64,000 nt of DNA from NCBI GenBank assembly GCA_036489565.1, contig DASXFN010000079.1:7864-71863 (forward strand), written 5' to 3'. Shown piece after piece: positions 25,149 to 34,223 of the stretch. Every line of letters begins with the position of its first letter. Within the stretch, counting starts at the first letter, position 1. The notes beneath the pieces are model-generated. The model was not told where the DNA came from, did no database searches, and saw only the letters and a list, made by a program, of their open reading frames with translations. Both the position numbers and the translations under genes were made by a program. The DNA is from JAICKN01 sp036489565. GTDB taxonomy: Bacteria; Acidobacteriota; Terriglobia; Terriglobales; Acidobacteriaceae.

Positions 25149-26021
25149 TTAGCTCCGGGCTGCTTTCGCGGAGTGGTTATGACCGTGATTAACATTGTCC
25201 GCCAGGCCGCCGTAACGGCGTTCGCGCTTCTGGTAATCAGCAATGCTTTCCAGCAGATGCGTGCCGCGAAACTCAGGCCACAAAGTGGACGTGACGCAAA
25301 TCTCCGCATAAGCGAGTTGCCACAGGAGGAAATTGCTCAACCGCATCTCACCGCTGGTGCGGATCACCAGATCAGGATCGGGCAAATGGCTGGTATATAA
25401 ATTTTGTGAGATAGCGTCTTCGTCAATTTTCACATGCTCCACGCCGCCATTGCGCGATGCGGCGTCAAGAATGGAGCGCATGGCGTCCACAATTTCTGTT
25501 CGCGCGCTGTAGTTGAGCGCCAGCGTCAGAATCATTCCCGTATTGTTCGCCGTGGCGTTGCGCGCCCAGTCCATCTTTTCCTGCACGGTCTTGGGCAACT
25601 CGTGAAAACGTCCAATATATTGCAGCCGGACATTGTTCTTGTCGAGCGTGGGAACTTCCTGCTTCAAGTAGCGGCAAAGCAAACTCATCAGGAAATTGAC
25701 TTCCGCCTTGGGGCGCTTCTTCCAGTTTTCCTCGGAGAATGCGTATAGCGTGAGCGCGGGAATTCCAATGCGAGATGCGGTTTCCACCACCACCCGCACC
25801 GATGTCACGCCGGCGCGGTGCCCGGCAATGCGCGGCAAGTGGCGCTTGCGCGCCCAGCGTCCGTTGCCGTCCATGATGATGGCGATATGCTTTGGGAGCC
25901 GCGCCGGATCGAGTTCTTCGAAAATTTCGGCTTCTTTGCGATCCAGCCCGGCGGGAATTGTCGCTCGCAACGCTAACCTCTTCTGAATGTTGAAGCTAAC
26001 ACAGGGGGGCGGTGGATGCAA
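25149..26021 (-). CDS. uppS: Isoprenyl transferase (undecaprenyl diphosphate synthase)
   Basis: 290 residues if TTG at 26021 is used; the conserved domain begins only around residue 40 (LPKHIAIIMDGNGRWARKRH), and the first part (HPPPPCVSFNIQKR) is not typical, so the real start may be further in. It elongates farnesyl diphosphate to the C55 carrier for cell-wall synthesis. Key parts: MDGNGRWA with the catalytic Asp, GHRAGVTSVR, TLYAFSEENW, and PDLVIRTSGEMRLSNFLLWQ. First gene of the uppS-cdsA-dxr-rseP series. Confidence 0.93.
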   Translation of the reverse strand: MHPPPPCVSFNIQKRLALRATIPAGLDRKEAEIFEELDPARLPKHIAIIMDGNGRWARKRHLPRIAGHRAGVTSVRVVVETASRIGIPALTLYAFSEENWKKRPKAEVNFLMSLLCRYLKQEVPTLDKNNVRLQYIGRFHELPKTVQEKMDWARNATANNTGMILTLALNYSARTEIVDAMRSILDAASRNGGVEHVKIDEDAISQNLYTSHLPDPDLVIRTSGEMRLSNFLLWQLAYAEICVTSTLWPEFRGTHLLESIADYQKRERRYGGLADNVNHGHNHSAKAARS

Positions 26022-26061
26022 TGATGAGGGATATACGGAAAGGTGCGATCCAATTAACTAT

Positions 26062-26140
26062 TGTCATTCCGAGCGTAGCGAGGAATCTGTTGTTTTCGAT
26101 TTGATAAAAGCAAATTCCTCGCCTTCGGCTCGGAATGACA
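26062..26140. repeat. Intergenic inverted repeat, TGTCATTCCGAGC family
   Basis: A 79-base element with ends TGTCATTCCGAGC and GCTCGGAATGACA and a second paired block GCGAGGAATCTG... / ...AAATTCCTCGC. It sits between uppS and the protease gene. Same design as 6934-7020. Confidence 0.85.
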
Positions 26141-26157
26141 AATTAATAACCTAGGTC

Positions 26158-27225
26158 TTAGTTCGTTCGTCTCGTCGGAGTGAGCTTAATCTCCAACCGC
26201 TCCGTATGCCGAAGCACGGACAGCACCGTTTGCACCCCAGCTTTTTCTTCTGTCAACAATCGATGCAAGTCGTCAATGCCCGCGACGGCGTGACCGTCCA
26301 GAGCAACGATAATGTCGCCGTCCCGAATAAAAGAACGAAGCGCGGGGCTGTTTTCTTCCACCGAAATGACCAGAACGCCGCTCTCATTCGGAAGATCATA
26401 AAAACGAATCAGCCGCCGATGCAGCGGAACAGTCTGCCCCTGAATTCCGATATAACTGCGGCGCACCACGCCATCGCGGAGCAAACTGCTAACTACAAGT
26501 TTCGCCGTGTTGATGCCGATGGCAAAGCACAATCCCTGCGCGCCCATAATGGTCGCTGTATTGACTCCGATCACTTCGCCGCCTGAAGAAACCAGTGGCC
26601 CTCCGGAGTTTCCCGGATTCAGCGAGGCATCGGTCTGGATGACGTCATCAATCAATCGTCCGGAGTAAGAGCGCAACGACCGGCCCAGCGCGCTTACCAC
26701 GCCAGCTGTGACCGTGTATTGGAATCCATACGGATTGCCAATGGCGATGGCCAATTGTCCTACTCTTAGCTTTTGAGAATTTCCCAGCGGAACCGCATAC
26801 AGGTTGGGAGCATCAATGCGGACGACAGCCAAGTCGGTAGCCGGATCGTCTCCAATCAAGTGTGCCGGAAGGCGGCGGCCATCGGGTAGGGAAACGTGAA
26901 TCTGCTTCGCATCATGCACCACGTGACTGTTGGTAAGCACGAGCCCATCAGGAGTAAAAACAAAACCTGATCCGCCGCCATGCCGTTCCTGCTCTTCACC
27001 AGAGCGGCCTCGTGTGGCCTGCGTCACATCAATTTTGGCGACCGACGGACTTACTCGCTCAGCTGCGGAGACAACAGCGCTGGAATATGCGTCGAGCAGG
27101 AGAGCATCGTCCAAAGCAATGGACGGGGAAGGCTTGGCAATGCCATCCGAGAAATCCGCGGCGGGTACAACAGAATCTTCTTGCGCCATGCTCCTTAGAT
27201 GTATACCCCGCACGATAGGATTCAT
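26158..27225 (-). CDS. HtrA/DegP-like serine protease
   Basis: 355 residues. Trypsin-like domain with the catalytic triad H101 (TNSHVV), D131 (ATDLAVV) and S207 (NPGNSGGP), followed by one PDZ domain (about 260-345, with VLVISVEENSPALRSFIRDGDIIVALDG). No clear signal peptide or membrane span, so it may be cytoplasmic or start at the internal ATG (residue 13). Roles in the family include protein quality control and regulated proteolysis. It follows the large secreted protein on the same strand after 34 bases, so the two may be co-transcribed. Confidence 0.9.
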   Translation of the reverse strand: MNPIVRGIHLRSMAQEDSVVPAADFSDGIAKPSPSIALDDALLLDAYSSAVVSAAERVSPSVAKIDVTQATRGRSGEEQERHGGGSGFVFTPDGLVLTNSHVVHDAKQIHVSLPDGRRLPAHLIGDDPATDLAVVRIDAPNLYAVPLGNSQKLRVGQLAIAIGNPYGFQYTVTAGVVSALGRSLRSYSGRLIDDVIQTDASLNPGNSGGPLVSSGGEVIGVNTATIMGAQGLCFAIGINTAKLVVSSLLRDGVVRRSYIGIQGQTVPLHRRLIRFYDLPNESGVLVISVEENSPALRSFIRDGDIIVALDGHAVAGIDDLHRLLTEEKAGVQTVLSVLRHTERLEIKLTPTRRTN

Positions 27226-27259
27226 GCCAGGATTCGCGCGGATTTCAAACGCAAAAGTC

Positions 27260-29686
27260 TTATTGCTCCGGCATAACGGGCAGCACAGTTGTATTAACTG
27301 TGGAAGGATCGTCGCGCAGCTTCAAGTACAACAACGTGCCATTGGGACGTGGCACGCTCAATTCTCCTTCAGCGAAGCCTAGTGCAACCGGAGTGGCATT
27401 CGTGAATTGCGCATCAGACGCGACCGAATCAATCAGGAATAGATTGCTTCCCACGAGCGAGCATTGCTTATCTGGACTATCAGGGCATCGAATTTCTTTT
27501 AGCGATGGAATACGCACGAGTGTGGCCAGCGGCTGCCATGCGCCCACAATACCTTGCACGTCCACGGCCCGGAAGCGCAGCGGACCAAAAGCGGAAGGCC
27601 CGAAACTTTTCTGGGGATCAAATGTCGCCATCACGGTCGTGGAATCCTGCAAGATCAGATTTCCATTATCCAGGCTAAGCGCAGTATGGAAAGAGCCGTC
27701 CAGGGTGGCAACTTCAATTTTTTCCCTGCGCGGAAATGTTTCCGGAACTTCTGTCTTCAAAAAGAACGACAATGTGCCATCTTGCGGAAGCTCGTCCTGG
27801 TTCTTCAATCGGACGGCGGAAGCCACCGGCCCCGCTTGCACCGTCTTGCTGATGAGTTTGAGCTTCGGCCGCGGGGCCTCAACTTTGGTTTTCAAATCCA
27901 TCACCCGTCCGTCTTTTAATGCTACTTGTGCCACCACGTCCTGCTCCGGCTTCAGCGCAGAGCCCTGGCCAGTCAGCCGCGCCGTCAACTCAAGTTCGTC
28001 CTGCTCGTCCGTGCGGGAAAGTCCCGCGGGAACAAAATGGATGCCGCTCATGTCCAGGCTGGCCACCTCATCCAGGCGCGTCCCTTTCAGCGTGCCCTGC
28101 TCCTCGCCGGCGCTGATGGAAAAATCGTCGAGATGTGCCAGCTCAGAGTAAGTGTTCAGCGAAATCGCATCAGGCTTGGGCAGCCCAAATTGCTTTACCA
28201 ATAGCGTCGTCGTGCCCACCGGAGCATTTTTGAGCGGAACCGCGACTTCCACTTCTGTCGGCTTGCCCGGCTTCCAGTTCGCCTTGACCGCAGGTTGCAA
28301 TCCGGTCTTCAGCGAAATATCCGAAATGCAAGCAGCCGCGCTGGACTGTAAATGGATCGTATCCTCGCGTCCCACGATCAGGGCGTTCCGGTCGGCCCTG
28401 GAGATCGCCCACTCGGTCGGATGCGCCGCGCTCATCTGAAACACCGGCCCGGTGAAGGATCGAAATCCCCACGAGCCGCGAAGAGTCGCCGTCACTGTTG
28501 CGAGCAATTTGCCGCCAGGCAAATTTTCGGTCTGAATTAGAAATCCGCCGCGTGCCGCATCGGCAATCGCGGGAAGATCAAGCTGCAGTCCATTTTTGTC
28601 TTCAATGTGAAGGACCATACCGTGGGCAAAGCTGGTGGAAAACGTCAGCGGCGCGCCTTCCACGGGAATCACGAGTCCCGGTTGTTGCAGGCAGAATATT
28701 TGATTGGCGTCCACCGTTCGGAGGGGAGGAAACTGCTCTGCCTCGACCGCTGGGAGTCCGATGACCAGCACCGACTTCGGATTATGGAAGGAAGGCGGAT
28801 TGTTCAGCCGGAGGTTCAAGTCCAAATCTTTGGGCACCGAGAGCGCCGGAATGTATTGGTATTGCGCCGTGTGGTAGCTGGCGAAGATGCGCGCTACATC
28901 CACCACCGCTCCTACGTACGGACTGTACGCGCCCCCACCGGCGAGCCGGGTGTAAGTAAGCTGACCAATCAGGTCGGAGTTCGGGCCCGAAGTCAGTGCC
29001 GCCACCATGGATTGGCTGTGACCATCTTCCAGCACCAGTTGATTGGTGTTCTGCATCAGGCATGGGGCTTGCTGTTCGGTAGGGCGGTCAAAGCATTGCT
29101 GGTCAATTTTGATGTTCAAACTGCGCGCCAGCAGCACGGAACGATCATGTAGCGCTTTGGGATCATATTCCGAAGTCTGTCGCACGCCCGCCAGGTAGGC
29201 ATCCAGACGAGAGCGGTCGAGGCCTGCCTGGTCCAGATCTTGCGAAGACCGCACGAATGCGCCGGGTTTGCCCTGCACCGCCGAGCGCAAAGTGCCAAAG
29301 TCGCCTCCGGTTTCAGGAGCAAGAAATAAAAGCGCTTGCTGCGCATCCAGCGGCACCGTAACCACCATGCCTTCTTCGCGCACCGACTTTTTCCATGTTT
29401 CCGCTTTAAAAAACCAATTGTCCGGCGGCGGATTGGTCGGCCCTCGCAGGAACGCGACGATCATTAAATAGTGCACGGACTGGCTGTCCGGCAGGTTGGG
29501 ATGGATCCACAAGCGATCCCCAGGTTGCAGATTGGGAACCTCCGCAATAGGCAGGCTCTTTCCGTTGCGGGTAACTTTGACTTCAACCGGAGGCCCCGCC
29601 AGATCAAACGCAGCGGTATCTGCGGAAACGAAACTTGAGCTGACACACAACAAGACGAAGCAAAACAAAGTGGCCCTGAAGCGCAT
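27260..29686 (-). CDS. Large secreted protein of unknown function
   Basis: 808 residues. Signal peptide (about 1-22, ending SFVSADT). The body reads as beta-rich, with repeated segments of about 90-100 residues in the C-terminal half (for example VVAQVALKDGRVMDLKTKVE, GTLSFFLKTEVPETFPRREK). The C-terminus ends with a strand-turn block VPRPNGTLLYLKLRDDPSTV. No family recognised. Cysteines at several positions (about residues 201, 210, 334, 462) could form disulphides in the periplasm. It precedes the HtrA-like protease on the same strand. Likely exported and perhaps a surface or periplasmic scaffold. Confidence 0.7.
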   Translation of the reverse strand: MRFRATLFCFVLLCVSSSFVSADTAAFDLAGPPVEVKVTRNGKSLPIAEVPNLQPGDRLWIHPNLPDSQSVHYLMIVAFLRGPTNPPPDNWFFKAETWKKSVREEGMVVTVPLDAQQALLFLAPETGGDFGTLRSAVQGKPGAFVRSSQDLDQAGLDRSRLDAYLAGVRQTSEYDPKALHDRSVLLARSLNIKIDQQCFDRPTEQQAPCLMQNTNQLVLEDGHSQSMVAALTSGPNSDLIGQLTYTRLAGGGAYSPYVGAVVDVARIFASYHTAQYQYIPALSVPKDLDLNLRLNNPPSFHNPKSVLVIGLPAVEAEQFPPLRTVDANQIFCLQQPGLVIPVEGAPLTFSTSFAHGMVLHIEDKNGLQLDLPAIADAARGGFLIQTENLPGGKLLATVTATLRGSWGFRSFTGPVFQMSAAHPTEWAISRADRNALIVGREDTIHLQSSAAACISDISLKTGLQPAVKANWKPGKPTEVEVAVPLKNAPVGTTTLLVKQFGLPKPDAISLNTYSELAHLDDFSISAGEEQGTLKGTRLDEVASLDMSGIHFVPAGLSRTDEQDELELTARLTGQGSALKPEQDVVAQVALKDGRVMDLKTKVEAPRPKLKLISKTVQAGPVASAVRLKNQDELPQDGTLSFFLKTEVPETFPRREKIEVATLDGSFHTALSLDNGNLILQDSTTVMATFDPQKSFGPSAFGPLRFRAVDVQGIVGAWQPLATLVRIPSLKEIRCPDSPDKQCSLVGSNLFLIDSVASDAQFTNATPVALGFAEGELSVPRPNGTLLYLKLRDDPSTVNTTVLPVMPEQ

Positions 29687-29869
29687 GCGCTTATTTTAGG
29701 AATTATCGCCGCGGATAGCTAGACCCAAAAGTACAACGAAGCACCTATCGCGCAGGAAACCGGTTCGATTTGCCGCATAATTGAGATAAGTGGAAAGTCC
29801 CCGGCTTTACTAAATGGCTGGCGGCCATCAGAATGGTGTTTCGCAATAAAAAATAAGGAGACAGCAATT

Positions 29870-30055
29870 ATGGCAGCTACAGGAGAATTGATCCGCACCA
29901 TGAATTACGTGGATGACATTACCAGCACAGTGCGACGCATTGGCGCATCCATTTACATGATGGACACGGATGAGAAAAAGAAGCTCGCCGAATATCTTCG
30001 CGGCGCCAGCACACATTTGTCCGCCATGGTGACCCAGCTCGAAAAAGGCGCGTAG
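29870..30055 (+). CDS. Small conserved-looking helical protein
   Basis: 61 residues, preceded by AAGGAG at 29855-29860 nine bases before ATG. Two amphipathic helices (LIRTMNYVDDITSTVRRIG and DEKKKLAEYLRGASTHLSAM) with a short hinge, no cysteines or membrane span. No family recognised. The ribosome site and balanced composition make it likely real. It stands alone upstream of the haem operon. Confidence 0.6.
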   Translation: MAATGELIRTMNYVDDITSTVRRIGASIYMMDTDEKKKLAEYLRGASTHLSAMVTQLEKGA

Positions 30056-30342
30056 TTTTTGGCCGGGTATTTCCACCATCGCCGTAATCGGCGCTGGTGT
30101 TCTAGTCCACGAAAGAGGCTGGCAAGCAGCGGACGACCAATCCTATGCTGGCTCCATCTTGTTAGATCACCTGCACAAAACGGCAATGACTAACAACCAG
30201 TTCTATTCTTTACATAGGAGTGGTGTGCTCTCCCGCGCCACTCCACGTTGTCCTGGTTCGCAGCCGCAGACCTTTGCAGACTATAATCGCGTTAGCGAGG
30301 GCTGCGCGTAAGGTTTCGTCTTAAGCCCCGTCCTTCATTCCA

Positions 30343-31158
30343 ATGGCATTGTTTTGGTTGCGAGTTGCGCTAGGCTGCTACGCAGTAGGCTTGGTTTACA
30401 TATTGGTGTCGCTCGGACGCACCAGTGAGTGGGCCAACCGGATCGCTTTGCAAGCGGCGTATCTGGGCATGATTTTTGAGTTTGTCTCGCTCGCGGAAAA
30501 CATTTTCCCCGCCCGGCAAATTACTTTGGCTGCGGAGCATAATGCCGAGCCACTGCTCGCCTTTCTTATCATGGCCATGTTCATGGTCGTGTACCTGATC
30601 TATAAAACCACCTCGCCCGGCATCATCGTTTTCCCGCTGGTGTTTCTGCTGACTTTTGTTGCTGCTACCGGAGAAGAACGATTCCTCTCCATGGTGCCGA
30701 GTACCCGCAAGGATTGGTTGATCGTCCACATCGCCCTGATTTTTTTTGGATACGCGGCGTTAATATTAAGTTTCGGAGCCAGCTTCGTGTACTTGATTCA
30801 GGAGCGCGCGCTGAAGTCGAAGCGCTCCAACGGATTGCTCTCCCGTCTGCCCGCGCTGCAAGTGCTCGATGACATCAGCTTCCGTTCGCTTGCTGTCGGC
30901 TTCCCCTGCATGACGCTGGGACTGCTTGCGGGGATCGTGGTGGCCCAGGCCACCTATGGCCGCGTGCAGTATTCCGACCCGAAAATCTTGCTCTCGATTC
31001 TGATGTGGGCCGTTTACTTGCTACTGATTTACACGCGCTGGACCGCAGGCTGGCGCGGCCGCCGCGCCGCATATTTGGCTACCGGGGCCTTTGCTACCGC
31101 CATTATCGCCTGGGCGGCGAATTACTTCAGCGCGATCCACGGATTTGTCCGGTCATGA
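30343..31158 (+). CDS. CcsA/HemX-type cytochrome c assembly membrane protein
   Basis: 271 residues, about eight membrane spans. Belongs to the cytochrome c assembly/HemX family, linked to haem handling; Tyr and His of the haem site region appear in IVHIALIFFGYAALILSFGASFVYLIQE. In many bacteria a HemX-like gene lies next to hemA and may tune glutamyl-tRNA reductase level. Here its stop overlaps the hemA start (ATGA at 31155-31158). Confidence 0.85.
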   Translation: MALFWLRVALGCYAVGLVYILVSLGRTSEWANRIALQAAYLGMIFEFVSLAENIFPARQITLAAEHNAEPLLAFLIMAMFMVVYLIYKTTSPGIIVFPLVFLLTFVAATGEERFLSMVPSTRKDWLIVHIALIFFGYAALILSFGASFVYLIQERALKSKRSNGLLSRLPALQVLDDISFRSLAVGFPCMTLGLLAGIVVAQATYGRVQYSDPKILLSILMWAVYLLLIYTRWTAGWRGRRAAYLATGAFATAIIAWAANYFSAIHGFVRS

Positions 31159-32459
31159 ATTTTCAGCTCATCGGCGTAAATCACGTGAGCGCGCCCGTGG
31201 AGGTGCGGGAGCGTCTGGTGGTGCCAGAATCCGAAATTCCCAACGCGTTGAGGAGACTGTCGCAGCATCCCGGCGTGGAAGAGGCGATGATCCTCTCCAC
31301 CTGCAACCGCGTAGAAATCCTGACGCGCACCAGCAACGGTGCGGTAAATCTGCGCGCATTTTTGCAGGATTATTTCCCCATCAATCTGGCCGAGTATGAC
31401 AAGCATCTTTACGAACTGCGCGAGCAGGAGGCCGTGCGGCACCTGTTCCGTGTAGCTTCCAGCCTCGATTCGATGATCGTCGGTGAGCCACAAATCCTCG
31501 GCCAGGTGAAAGAAGCCTACGCCTCGGCGCGTGCGTTGGGCGCGGTGCACTCTCAGTTAGATCAGCTCCTGACGCGGGCCTTTGCCGTGGCCAAGCGTGT
31601 GCGCACCGAGACCGCGATTGGCTCTTCCGCCGTTTCGGTAGCTTCGGTGGCCGTGGAGCTGGCGAAAAAGATCTTTGGCTCTCTGCATGGCAAGCATGTG
31701 TATTTGGTCGGTGCGGGAAAAATGAGCGAACTCGCGGCGAGGCATCTGCTGGCCAATGGTGCGGTTTCTATTTTCGTTGCCAACCGCACATACGACCGCG
31801 CTGTGCAGCTAGCGGGAAAGTTTCATGGTGAAGCTATCCAGTTCTCCCAGCTTTACGACACCTGTGACCGCGCCGATATTGTCATCACCTCCACCGGAGC
31901 CCCGCATGCCATCTTTCGCCGCGAACACGGAGAGCTTTTCCTCAGCCGCCGTAAGAATCGCCCAATGTTCTTCATTGATATTGCGGTGCCGCGAAATGTT
32001 GACCCCGAACTTAATAAGCTCGACGGAATTTTCGTTTACGACATTGACGATCTGCAGCAGGCGGTTGTCTCTCACGTTGCCGACCGCACGAAAGAAGCAG
32101 AACGCGCCGAGGCGATTATTGACGTCGAAGTCCAGCGCTTCCAGGAACGCCTGCAAACGCTGAACGTCGTACCTACAATCGTTTCCTTGCAGGACCATCT
32201 GGAAACCATTCGCCAGGCGGAAATTGACCGCGTGCGTGGACGTCTCGGCCCGTTGACGCCCGATCAGGAGATGGTCATCGAGTCGCTAACCAAAGGGATT
32301 GTGAACAAGATCATGCACACGCCCATCCACACGTTGAAGACCGCCGCCCGCGAATCAGAGGCCACTACGGTGATCGATGTGGTGAAGCGGCTCTTCAATC
32401 TGGAAGCGAGAAAAGCGAAATCCGGCGGCGATTCCGGCGGCCCGGGGAGCAAAGACTAG
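31155..32459 (+). CDS. hemA: Glutamyl-tRNA reductase
   Basis: 434 residues from ATG at 31155, the coupling codon with the upstream gene; a frame opening at 31005 is an artefact inside it. First committed step of tetrapyrrole synthesis by the C5 route. Motifs: GVNHVSAPVEVRERL, the catalytic Cys in ILSTCNRVEILT (about residue 51), GEPQILGQVK, and the NADPH fold GAGKMSELAARHLL. Tail is polar (KAKSGGDSGGPGSKD). Confidence 0.96.
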   Translation: MNFQLIGVNHVSAPVEVRERLVVPESEIPNALRRLSQHPGVEEAMILSTCNRVEILTRTSNGAVNLRAFLQDYFPINLAEYDKHLYELREQEAVRHLFRVASSLDSMIVGEPQILGQVKEAYASARALGAVHSQLDQLLTRAFAVAKRVRTETAIGSSAVSVASVAVELAKKIFGSLHGKHVYLVGAGKMSELAARHLLANGAVSIFVANRTYDRAVQLAGKFHGEAIQFSQLYDTCDRADIVITSTGAPHAIFRREHGELFLSRRKNRPMFFIDIAVPRNVDPELNKLDGIFVYDIDDLQQAVVSHVADRTKEAERAEAIIDVEVQRFQERLQTLNVVPTIVSLQDHLETIRQAEIDRVRGRLGPLTPDQEMVIESLTKGIVNKIMHTPIHTLKTAARESEATTVIDVVKRLFNLEARKAKSGGDSGGPGSKD

Positions 32460-33395
32460 ATGGCTCTTCTGCGGATCGGCTCGCGCGGCTCGCAACTCGC
32501 GCTGTGGCAGGCGAACCATGTTGCGGCATTACTCCGCTCCCGCGGGCATGACATTGAAATTGAAATCATTCACACCACCGGAGACAAAATTCTTGACGTT
32601 GCCCTGTCTAAGGTTGGCGCCAAGGGTATGTTCACAAAAGAAATCGAAGACGCGCTCGCGGATAATCGTGTGGATCTCGCCGTCCACAGCTTGAAAGACT
32701 TGCCCACCGAAATCTCTCCGGGATTTGAACTCGCGGCAATTTTGCCCCGCGAGGATCCCCGCGACGTATTTTGCTCCCAGAAATTTAATAGTATTGAAGC
32801 TCTGCCCCAGGGCGCGCGAGTGGGCACCAGCAGCCTGCGCCGGCAGGCGCAGTTGAAGGCGATCAGGGCTGACTTAACAATTTATCCTTTGCGCGGCAAC
32901 GTGGATACGCGTCTGCGAAAGCTGGATGCTGGCGAGTATGACGCGATCATCCTGGCGGCGGCCGGGCTTAACCGGCTCCAAAAAACAAACCTTGTGCGGC
33001 AGATAATTCCCGTGGATATCATGTGTCCTGCGGCCGGCCAGGGTGCGCTCGCCATCGAAGTCCGCGCCGCAGATGGGAAGACGCTCGACCTGATAAAAGT
33101 ACTGGACGACCGCTCCGCGCGGCTCACAACCACCTGCGAGCGGGCTTTGCTCAATCGCATGGAGGGCGGCTGCCAGGTCCCGATTGGAGCTTCCGCCGAA
33201 TTGCTCGATAGAGAATTGCGCCTGCACGCGGTCGTGGCCGACCCTGATGGCGGAATAGTACTTCGCGAAGTGCGACAGGGAAGTGATCCCGTAGCGCTGG
33301 GAAACTCCGTGGCGGATGCGCTGCTGCAGCGAGGCGGCGATGCTATTTTGCGGAAGGTGTATGGGAGGGAAGCAGTCGTTCCTCAGCAGCCGTAG
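32460..33395 (+). CDS. hemC: Hydroxymethylbilane synthase (porphobilinogen deaminase)
   Basis: 311 residues, starting directly after the hemA stop. Polymerises four porphobilinogens. Motifs: RIGSRGSQLALWQA, VHSLKDLPTE, GTSSLRRQAQL, LRGNVDTRLRKLDAGEYDAI, and the cofactor-binding Cys in RMEGGCQVPIGA. Length is normal. Confidence 0.96.
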   Translation: MALLRIGSRGSQLALWQANHVAALLRSRGHDIEIEIIHTTGDKILDVALSKVGAKGMFTKEIEDALADNRVDLAVHSLKDLPTEISPGFELAAILPREDPRDVFCSQKFNSIEALPQGARVGTSSLRRQAQLKAIRADLTIYPLRGNVDTRLRKLDAGEYDAIILAAAGLNRLQKTNLVRQIIPVDIMCPAAGQGALAIEVRAADGKTLDLIKVLDDRSARLTTTCERALLNRMEGGCQVPIGASAELLDRELRLHAVVADPDGGIVLREVRQGSDPVALGNSVADALLQRGGDAILRKVYGREAVVPQQP

Positions 33396-33410
33396 CTTTT
33401 AAATTTTTCC

Positions 33411-34223
33411 ATGCCCGTAAAAAATCAATTACAAAACGTCCGTGTGCTGGTCGGACGCGCCCGACATCAGGCCAGCGCTCTCTCCGCGGAACTACGCGTG
33501 CACGGCGCAAAAGTCGTAGAAATTCCCTTCATTGAAATTCGCAAACCCCGCTCCTATCGAACGCTCGATACCGCATTGCTCAATCTCAGAAACTATGACT
33601 GGATCATTCTTACCAGCGTGAACGGCGTCAACGCATTTTGGACGCGCTTGCAAGAATTAGGCCTGAGTGAAAAATCGCTGCAGCATTCGAAAATCGCCGC
33701 CATCGGTCCTTCCACTAAAAATGCCGTGGAGGATCAGGGTATTCGCGTCAATGTCATGCCCCGCGAATATGTGGCTGAGATGGTAGTCAAGGCCTTGCAA
33801 AATAAAGTGTCAGGGAAGCGCGTACTTCTGGCGCGAGCAAAAGTTGCGCGCGATGTGATCCCAAACGAACTGCGAAAGGCGGGAGCGGTTGTGGATGTCG
33901 TCGAAGCTTACGAGACGGTCGTGCCGCCGGGTTCAAGTAAACGCCTGCGCGCTTTGCTTGCCAATCCCAGACGACGTCCCCACGTGATTACTTTCACCAG
34001 TTCGTCCACGGTGAAAAACTTCTTCGCGTTAATAGAAAAAAAGACCGGGGTAAAGTCCAAACGGAATATGCAACTCGAAGGAATTAACTTTGCATCCATC
34101 GGTCCGATTACTTCGGAGACGCTCCAGCAGATGGGATTCGACGTTCACATCGAGGCAAATAAATACACCATTCCCGGACTAGTTCAGGCAATTTTGAGGG
34201 CGAAAGACCGCATCCCGAAGTAG
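33411..34223 (+). CDS. hemD: Uroporphyrinogen-III synthase
   Basis: 270 residues. Closes and inverts the last ring of hydroxymethylbilane. The family is weakly conserved; supporting segments are VLVGRARHQASALSAELR, the site-like WIILTSVNGVNAFW and HVITFTSSSTVKNFFAL, and FASIGPITSETLQQMGFD at the end. Position after hemC settles the call. Its stop (34221-34223) abuts the stop of the convergent polymerase gene. Confidence 0.93.
   Translation: MPVKNQLQNVRVLVGRARHQASALSAELRVHGAKVVEIPFIEIRKPRSYRTLDTALLNLRNYDWIILTSVNGVNAFWTRLQELGLSEKSLQHSKIAAIGPSTKNAVEDQGIRVNVMPREYVAEMVVKALQNKVSGKRVLLARAKVARDVIPNELRKAGAVVDVVEAYETVVPPGSSKRLRALLANPRRRPHVITFTSSSTVKNFFALIEKKTGVKSKRNMQLEGINFASIGPITSETLQQMGFDVHIEANKYTIPGLVQAILRAKDRIPK

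Noticed and set aside
30230..30342. TATAAT at 30282-30287 upstream of the ccsA/hemX gene as promoter
   Set aside because: No -35 element at suitable distance; too weak to list as a feature.
31005..31154. N-terminal extension of hemA
   Set aside because: Falls inside the preceding membrane-protein gene; the HemA family starts with the MNFQLIGVNH segment at 31155.
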